Below are positions 5,131 to 8,572 of a DNA stretch of 8,572 bases, in pieces (position 1 is the stretch's first letter; every line of letters starts with the position of its first letter). Made by a program: the position numbers and the translations under genes. The stretch comes from an uncultured Lachnospiraceae bacterium (GTDB taxonomy: Bacteria > Bacillota > Clostridia > Lachnospirales > Lachnospiraceae), in NCBI GenBank assembly GCA_947003375.1, contig CAMQOJ010000162.1, forward strand, positions 1 to 8,572, read 5' to 3'. The notes below the pieces were generated by a model. That model was not told the DNA's origin and did not search any database. It worked only from the letters and a program-made list of their open reading frames with translations.

Positions 5131-5637
5131 ATTAGCGATTTAATGATTAACGAACAGATTCGGGACAAGGAGATTCGCCTGGTTGGCGAAGACGGCGCGC
5201 AGCTCGGCGTCATGCCTACGAGGGAGGCTATGAGGATGGCTGAGGAGGCGGGCCTGGACTTGGTAAAGATTGCCCCCACCGCGAAGCCCCCGGTGTGCAA
5301 GATCGTCGATTACGGGAAGTACAAGTATGAGATGGTCAGAAAGGAAAAAGAGGCAAAGAAGAAGCAGAGGACCATTGAAATCAAGGAAATCCGCCTCTCC
5401 CCCAACATCGACACCAACGACCTGAACACCAAGGTCAACGCCGCCAGGAAGTTCCTGAGCAAGGGCGACAAGGTGAAGATAACGCTTCGGTTCCGCGGTC
5501 GTGAGATGGCCCATATGAACACCAGCAAGCACATCCTGGACGATTTCGCCCAGAGCGTGGCCGATATCGCGGTGATTGAGAAAGCGCCCAAGGTAGAAGG
5601 CAGGAGCATGACCATGTTCCTGACGGAAAAGCGCTAG
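5131..5637 (+). CDS. infC: Translation initiation factor IF-3, ATT start codon
   Basis: Binds the 30S subunit, prevents premature 50S joining and checks start codon/fMet-tRNA pairing. The 168-residue product has an N-terminal domain (about 1-75) with the IF3 signature PPVCKIVDYGKYKYE, a Lys/Glu-rich linker, and a C-terminal domain (about 84-168) with KVKITLRFRGREMAH. The start is set to ATT at 5131: GGGGAGG (5115-5121) precedes it with a 9-base spacer, and the resulting N-terminus (M/I)SDLMINEQIR aligns with IF3 starts. AUU starts are well known for infC and underlie its autoregulation, because IF3 itself discriminates against them. Alternatives rejected: ATG 5095 lies in the terminator loop, ATG 5113 overlaps the ribosome site, and ATG 5143 is 21 bases from it. 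First gene of the infC-rpmI-rplT operon. Confidence 0.95.
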   Translation: MSDLMINEQIRDKEIRLVGEDGAQLGVMPTREAMRMAEEAGLDLVKIAPTAKPPVCKIVDYGKYKYEMVRKEKEAKKKQRTIEIKEIRLSPNIDTNDLNTKVNAARKFLSKGDKVKITLRFRGREMAHMNTSKHILDDFAQSVADIAVIEKAPKVEGRSMTMFLTEKR

Positions 5638-5650
5638 AGCGCAAGGCTTC

Positions 5651-5697
5651 ATATATAAACGGCGTCTGCTGTAAAGGACCTATCGCCGAGTATATAT
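5651..5697 (+). promoter_or_regulatory. Hairpin in the infC-rpmI intergenic region
   Basis: ATATATA (5651-5657) and CGGCG (5660-5664) pair with CGCCG (5684-5688) and TATATAT (5691-5697), separated by a 2x2 internal loop (AA opposite AG). The terminal loop is 19 bases and contains GTAAAGGACC. It has no U-tract and ends 15 bases before the rpmI ribosome site. It may be an RNA processing or translation-control element; the role is inferred from position only. Confidence 0.5.
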
Positions 5698-5726
5698 AGA
5701 TTATTTAAATTTAGGAGGAAATTGCT

Positions 5727-5927
5727 ATGCCCAAAATGAAGACAAACAGATCTGCTGCAAAGCGTTTTAAAATGACCGGAACGGGTAAGCTGAAAAGGAA
5801 CAAGGCTTACAAGAGCCATATCTTGACCAAGAAGTCTCGCAAGACCAAGCGTAATCTGCGTAAGCCCGCTATAACGGACAAGACGAACGAGAAGAACATG
5901 AAGAAGATCCTGCCCTACTTGAAATAG
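5727..5927 (+). CDS. rpmI: 50S ribosomal protein L35
   Basis: Small basic component of the large ribosomal subunit. The 66-residue product matches the usual bL35 length. It begins MPKMKTNRSAAKRFK, followed by the TGTGKLKRNKAYKSHIL motif and a Lys/Arg-rich C-terminus ending KKILPYLK. The start has a consensus AGGAGG (5713-5718) at 8-base spacing. It lies 89 bases after infC, beyond a hairpin, and 37 bases before rplT, in the conserved infC-rpmI-rplT order. Expression should follow the L20 leader control of the operon. Confidence 0.97.
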   Translation: MPKMKTNRSAAKRFKMTGTGKLKRNKAYKSHILTKKSRKTKRNLRKPAITDKTNEKNMKKILPYLK

Positions 5928-5964
5928 TTACGCAGTATAAATTTGAATCAGGAGGAGATTAAGA

Positions 5965-6321
5965 ATGGCAAGAATTAAAGGTGGCTTGAACGCCAAGAAA
6001 AAACATAAAAGAGTATTGAAGCTCGCAAAGGGCTACAGGGGAGCGAGGAGCAAACAGTACAGGATTGCGAAGCAGTCCGTCATGAGGGCCCTCGCCACCG
6101 CATACAGGGGCAGAAAAGAGAGGAAGCGTCAGTTCAGGCAGCTCTGGATCGCGCGTATCAACGCCGCGGCCAGGATGAACGGCCTGTCCTACAGCAGGTT
6201 CATGTACGGCCTGAAGCTGGCTGAGGTGGAAATCAACAGGAAGATGCTGGCAGAGATGGCAGTGAACGATGCCGACGGCTTCAAGACGCTGGCAGAGCTG
6301 GCCAAGAGCAAGCTGGCATGA
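5965..6321 (+). CDS. rplT: 50S ribosomal protein L20
   Basis: Binds 23S rRNA early in large-subunit assembly and, in Firmicutes, also binds the leader of its own operon to repress it. The 118-residue product has the usual bL20 length. It has the long, very basic N-terminal extension (MARIKGGLNAKKKHKRVLK, then AKGYRGARSKQYRIAKQ) and the globular C-terminal domain (about 60-118; LWIARINAAARMNGLSYS, then FMYGLKLAEVEINRKMLAE). The C-terminal domain is the part that contacts the leader RNA in characterised homologues. The start has AGGAGG (5950-5955) at 9-base spacing. Last gene of the operon, followed 10 bases later by a strong terminator. Confidence 0.98.
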   Translation: MARIKGGLNAKKKHKRVLKLAKGYRGARSKQYRIAKQSVMRALATAYRGRKERKRQFRQLWIARINAAARMNGLSYSRFMYGLKLAEVEINRKMLAEMAVNDADGFKTLAELAKSKLA

Positions 6322-6327
6322 CCAGGC

Positions 6328-6362
6328 AAACCCCGGGAACAGAGTCTGTCCCGGGGTTTTTT
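6328..6362 (+). terminator. Intrinsic terminator of the infC-rpmI-rplT operon
   Basis: CCCCGGGA (6331-6338) pairs perfectly with TCCCGGGG (6349-6356). The stem is extended outward by AAA/TTT and inward by a short CAGA-type helix, and is followed by TTTTTT (6357-6362). Confidence 0.95.
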
Positions 6363-6439
6363 GTAAAAGGCCTTCTCCGGACAGGGAGGGCGAATAGACG
6401 GCAGGGATTCTGGAATGCGGAAACGGGACAGGAGGTAAT

Positions 6440-6970
6440 ATGGAGAAGATTCTGGTAGTGGTAGACATGCAGAGGGACTTCGTGGACGGAAGCCTGGGGA
6501 CAAAGGAAGCCCTGGGGATCGTGGACAATGTGGTGTCGAAGATAGAGGGCTTTGAGGGCAGGATATTCGCCACTCTGGACACCCATGGCCCAGATTACCT
6601 GGAGACGGCGGAGGGGAAGAAGCTCCCTGTGCCCCATTGCATCAAGGACAGCGACGGGTGGCTCCTGAACGAGAAAGTGATGTACGCCCTGTCGGAGAAG
6701 AATTATCGCACTATTGAAAAAGGGACGTTCGGCTCCACGAAGCTGGCGGAGGAGATCGGCAGGGCGGCTGCGGGCGGCGAGGTGGAAATCCAGTTGGTGG
6801 GGCTGTGCACGGACATCTGCGTGGTGTCCAACGCGCTGCTGCTGAAGGCCCATTTCCCGGAGGCGCGCATTTCCGTGGATGCCGCCTGCTGTGCCGGTGT
6901 GACCCCGAAGACCCACGAGGCCGCGCTGGAGACCATGCGGATGTGCCAGATCGATATTCTGGGGGCATAG
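6440..6970 (+). CDS. Isochorismatase/nicotinamidase-family cysteine hydrolase
   Basis: Predicted to hydrolyse an amide (or related) bond using a Cys-Asp-Lys triad. In this 176-residue protein the triad is Asp9 (VVVDMQRDF), Lys94 (IEKGTFGS) and Cys127 (GLCTDICVVSNA). A likely metal site is Asp47-x-His49 (TLDTHG) plus His66 (VPHC), with the 2- and 17-residue spacings of the zinc site of archaeal nicotinamidases. That favours a nicotinamidase-like activity (nicotinamide to nicotinate, NAD salvage) over true isochorismatases, but the substrate is not proven. The size is near that of small nicotinamidases. The start has AGGAGGT (6430-6436) close upstream. No promoter was recognised between the rplT terminator and this gene. 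It is followed 56 bases later by a metallophosphoesterase on the same strand, probably co-transcribed. Confidence 0.88.
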   Translation: MEKILVVVDMQRDFVDGSLGTKEALGIVDNVVSKIEGFEGRIFATLDTHGPDYLETAEGKKLPVPHCIKDSDGWLLNEKVMYALSEKNYRTIEKGTFGSTKLAEEIGRAAAGGEVEIQLVGLCTDICVVSNALLLKAHFPEARISVDAACCAGVTPKTHEAALETMRMCQIDILGA

Positions 6971-7026
6971 GACGGCCGTTGTGGAGCCGCAGGATGCGCC
7001 CCGCAGAGCGGAAGGAGGGAGCTTCA

Positions 7027-7623
7027 GTGGCATATTTCTTTATCGCGGACACCCATTTCGGGCATGAGAACGCGCTGGCCTTTGACAACAGGCCCTTCAA
7101 GACCATAGAGGAGCACGACAGGGCCCTGATGGACAACTGGAACAATGCGGTGGGCCCGGAGGACGAGGTGTTCGTCCTGGGGGACATCAGCTGGCATAAT
7201 GCCACCAAAACCAATGAGATCCTCGGGGCGCTGAACGGGAAGAAGCATCTGATTGTCGGGAACCACGACAAGAGGCTGCTGAAGAACAGGGAGTTCCAGT
7301 CCCTCTTCATGGAGATCGCGGACTATAAGGAGCTGACGTTCCCCCAGGGGAAGGGCATAGTGCTCAGCCACTATCCCATCCCCTGCTTCAACCGCCATTA
7401 TTACGGCTGGTGCCATCTGTACGGCCATGTCCACATCAGCTTCGAGTGGAACATGATGGAGCGGGTGAAGTACGAGATGGAGGCCCTCTACGACAAGCCC
7501 TGCCAGATGTTCAACTGCGGCGCCATGATCGACTACATGGGCTATACGCCCAGGACGCTGGAGGAGATTCTGGAGGGGCAGAGGAAATCTGTCCCGGCGG
7601 GGGGAGATGGGCAGTCGGACTGA
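7027..7623 (+). CDS. Calcineurin-like metallophosphoesterase, GTG start
   Basis: A soluble 198-residue phosphoesterase with the complete two-metal motif set: D-x-H (Asp8, His10), GD (Asp53), GNHD (Asn79, His80, Asp81), His115 in LSHYP, and GHVH (His134, His136). Phage and bacterial homologues with the opening FFIADTHFGH and the pattern LSHYP/YGHVH are usually annotated as phosphoesterases of unknown substrate. The start is the GTG at 7027, giving (M)AYFFIADTHFGH; it has a consensus AGGAGG (7013-7018) at 8-base spacing. The upstream in-frame ATG at 6805 would lie entirely within the hydrolase gene and is rejected. The 3' end runs into a Gly/Ser-rich tail. Likely partner in one transcript: the cysteine hydrolase upstream. 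The substrate cannot be read from sequence. Confidence 0.92.
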   Translation: MAYFFIADTHFGHENALAFDNRPFKTIEEHDRALMDNWNNAVGPEDEVFVLGDISWHNATKTNEILGALNGKKHLIVGNHDKRLLKNREFQSLFMEIADYKELTFPQGKGIVLSHYPIPCFNRHYYGWCHLYGHVHISFEWNMMERVKYEMEALYDKPCQMFNCGAMIDYMGYTPRTLEEILEGQRKSVPAGGDGQSD

Positions 7624-7674
7624 GATGCCGCTGCATGTCCGGAGCATAATCGTCAGATACAAAGATTCGAATAT

Positions 7675-7714
7675 AGAGGGGCTGCCAGGAAATGGCTTCC
7701 TGGGCAGCTCCTCT
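7675..7714. terminator. Long hairpin between convergent genes, possible bidirectional terminator
   Basis: AGAGGGGCTGCCAGGAA (7675-7691) pairs with TTCCTGGGCAGCTCCTCT (7697-7714) through 17 pairs, with one bulged G and one G-U wobble, closing on a 5-base loop. It sits between the metallophosphoesterase (plus) and tRNA-Asn (minus). There is no proper U-tract on either strand: plus continues GTAAATG, minus continues TATATTCG. Termination in both directions is plausible but unproven. Confidence 0.55.
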
Positions 7715-7739
7715 GTAAATGCGCCTTCTCGACGCCTCG

Positions 7740-7811
7740 CTCCCCGAGCAGGGCTCGAACCTGCAACAACCCGGTTAACAGCCGAGTGCTCTACCATTGA
7801 GCTATCGAGGA
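7740..7811 (-). tRNA. tRNA-Asn(GTT)
   Basis: The minus strand folds into a complete 72-base cloverleaf. The acceptor TCCTCGA/TCGGGGA has one wobble and discriminator G. The D arm is GCTC-AATGGTA-GAGC, the anticodon arm CTCGG-CTGTTAA-CCGGG with anticodon GTT, the variable loop TTGTT, and the T arm GCAGG-TTCGAGC-CCTGC. The 3' CCA is not encoded. It is read convergently to the phosphoesterase gene and divergently from tRNA-Gly. Confidence 0.96.
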
Positions 7812-7898
7812 TTGCTCTAAGGAATAGTATGACCGATACCCTTTCAATTATGTATAAAGTGCCGCATAAAATTTTTTTGCTGTTTCTGAAAAAAAGTA

Positions 7899-7928
7899 TT
7901 GGCAAAATGGTACCGGATGTGTTATAAT
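7899..7928 (+). promoter_or_regulatory. Promoter of tRNA-Gly
   Basis: TTGGCA (7899-7904) and a consensus TATAAT (7923-7928) are separated by 18 bases, with an extended -10 TGT at 7920-7922. The start would be near 7935, about 37 bases before the mature tRNA 5' end. Confidence 0.75.
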
Positions 7929-7971
7929 GTTTTTGTCCGAAAGGAAAGGCTCATTTGTATAAACCTAATAG

Positions 7972-8042
7972 GCAGGATTAGTACATTGGTAGTATATCAG
8001 CTTCCCAAGCTGAGGAGGCGGGTTCGATTCCCGTATCCTGCT
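7972..8042 (+). tRNA. tRNA-Gly(CCC)
   Basis: A complete 71-base cloverleaf. The acceptor GCAGGAT pairs perfectly with ATCCTGC, and the discriminator is T (U73), as usual for bacterial tRNA-Gly. The D arm is GTAC-ATTGGTA-GTAT, the anticodon arm TCAGC-TTCCCAA-GCTGA with anticodon CCC reading GGG, the variable loop GGAG, and the T arm GCGGG-TTCGATT-CCCGT. CCA is not encoded. The gene is a single-tRNA unit with its own promoter and terminator. Confidence 0.95.
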
Positions 8043-8046
8043 CTTT

Positions 8047-8082
8047 AAAAGCTGTAAGGCATTGTTGTCTTATAGCTTTTTT
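8047..8082 (+). terminator. Intrinsic terminator of tRNA-Gly
   Basis: AAAAGCTGTAAG (8047-8058) pairs with CTTATAGCTTTT (8069-8080) over 12 positions with one wobble and a 10-base loop. Ts continue to 8082 and again at 8084-8088. Confidence 0.93.
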
Positions 8083-8173
8083 GTTTTTGGATTAGGGATA
8101 TGCAGCTACATGCCACATGGGAAATGGAATGGCAATTCGGCCATGGCTGTAGTATGATAAAGGTATCAAAAAT

Positions 8174-8320
8174 ATGGCAGCCGGTCAATTTTTGTCGAAG
8201 GAAATCAAGAATGTCATATTGCTGGAGCAGTGTGAGCGGAAGGAGGAACAAGGTATGTGGAAGGAGGCATTTTGGCTGGGGCTGCGGTCTCGGACAGATT
8301 TCACCCCACCTTTTTATTGA
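8174..8320 (+). CDS. Possible small ORF (48 aa, or 21 aa from an internal start), doubtful
   Basis: This short frame fills part of the otherwise empty 8089-8300 stretch. It starts MAAGQFLSKEIKNVILLEQC and ends FTPPFY. The 8174 ATG has only a weak AAAGG upstream. An internal ATG at 8255, beginning MWKEAFWLGLRSR, is preceded by a perfect AAGGAGG (8240-8246) at 8-base spacing. The frame overlaps the convergent chloride-channel 3' end by 20 bases. It could be a genuine small protein, a decayed gene start, or chance. I see no other feature in this stretch. Confidence 0.25.
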   Translation: MAAGQFLSKEIKNVILLEQCERKEEQGMWKEAFWLGLRSRTDFTPPFY

Positions 8321-8526
8321 TAAAATCCGTTCTGTATTTCGAATATACGATTTTCTGGCTGTGATAGAGGCCGTGATATCCTGACAGCATGTAGCTGAAG
8401 GCCACGGTCAGCAGGAAATAGGGCATGCCCTCGTAGCCGAACAGCTCGAAGCTGATGAGCAGGGAGCTGATAGGGCAGTTCGTGACGCCGCAGAAGAGGG
8501 CGGTCATGCCCAACGCCGTGCACAGG
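8301..8526 (-). CDS. ClC-type voltage-gated chloride channel/antiporter family protein, C-terminal part
   Basis: Integral membrane anion channel or Cl-/H+ exchanger family. Only the last 75 or so residues are present; the rest lies beyond the contig end. The visible part contains the conserved ClC stretch GMTALFCGVTNCPISSLLIS followed by FELFGYEGMPYFLLTVAFSYMLSG, which corresponds to the late helices, and a short cytoplasmic tail ending FINKKVG with stop TGA (complement of 8301-8303). There is no C-terminal CBS or TrkA-C domain in this remnant. The true gene must continue beyond 8526 on the minus strand; the apparent Met start at 8543 comes from adapter sequence, not from the genome. It is convergent to the tRNA-Gly unit; no terminator was recognised. 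Confidence 0.85.
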
Positions 8527-8572
8527 CTGTCTCTTATACACATCTGACGCTGCCGACGAAGAGACTCGTGTA
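8527..8572 (+). other. Sequencing adapter contamination (Nextera transposon end, index, P5 start)
   Basis: Bases 8527-8545 read CTGTCTCTTATACACATCT, the Tn5 mosaic end used in Nextera libraries. Bases 8546-8559 read GACGCTGCCGACGA, the Read 1-side adapter. Eight bases, AGAGACTC (8560-8567), sit exactly where the i5 index belongs, and GTGTA (8568-8572) is the start of the P5 complement. This is library-construction sequence left at the contig end, not biology. The last one to three bases before 8527 cannot be assigned with certainty. Confidence 0.98.

Noticed and set aside
6805..7026. 74-residue N-terminal extension of the metallophosphoesterase
   Set aside because: It is out of frame within the cysteine hydrolase gene. 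The GTG at 7027 with AGGAGG starts exactly at the metal-binding domain.
7024..7905. 293-codon minus-strand frame across the phosphoesterase and tRNA-Asn
   Set aside because: It runs through a complete tRNA gene on the same strand and is antisense to a conserved enzyme with all its motifs.
8301..8543. Complete 80-residue membrane protein beginning MCIRDS
   Set aside because: The Met and the next residues are encoded by the Tn5 mosaic-end adapter. The genomic part is a truncated ClC C-terminus.

Overview
The window is an end-of-contig piece of a Gram-positive chromosome. The best guess is a gut Clostridia member, probably Lachnospiraceae. The pointers are a threonyl-tRNA T-box leader in front of thrS, an infC-rpmI-rplT operon with a Firmicutes-type L20 leader, strong AGGAGG ribosome sites, tRNA genes without encoded CCA, a DUF1540 cysteine-rich protein and the particular ThrS clade. 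The family assignment is inference; the gene content is mostly housekeeping.

Layout. 2-124: the last 40 codons of an unrecognised gene. 255-938: a lipoprotein cyclophilin (peptidyl-prolyl isomerase). 1025-1632: a strong promoter, overlapped by a 15-nt-arm inverted repeat, driving a CarD/CdnL-family RNA polymerase-binding regulator. 1671-4371: a promoter, a T-box riboswitch with a clear terminator/antiterminator switch, a small uncharacterised single-pass membrane protein, and thrS, which overlaps it by ATGA. 4372-4533: a gap packed with inverted repeats. 4534-4854: a protein with two DUF1540 modules. 4925-6362: a promoter, the L20 leader with its attenuator, infC (starting on ATT), rpmI, rplT and a strong terminator. 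6440-7623: a nicotinamidase/isochorismatase-like cysteine hydrolase and a calcineurin-like metallophosphoesterase that starts on GTG. 7740-7811 (minus): tRNA-Asn(GTT). 7972-8042 (plus): tRNA-Gly(CCC) with its own promoter and terminator. 8301-8526 (minus): the C-terminal end of a ClC-type chloride channel.

The last 46 bases (8527-8572) are not genomic. They are a Nextera transposon-end adapter, an 8-base index and the start of the P5 sequence. Any protein predicted there that begins MCIRDS or MYKRQ is an artefact.

How the genes work together: the central 6 kb is translation machinery with two RNA switches, one sensing uncharged tRNA-Thr (thrS) and one expected to sense ribosomal protein L20 (infC operon). 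I see no mobile element, CRISPR array, defence system or biosynthetic cluster. The least explained items are the small membrane protein inside the thrS T-box unit, the inverted repeats around the carD-like promoter and after thrS, and a hairpin between infC and rpmI.
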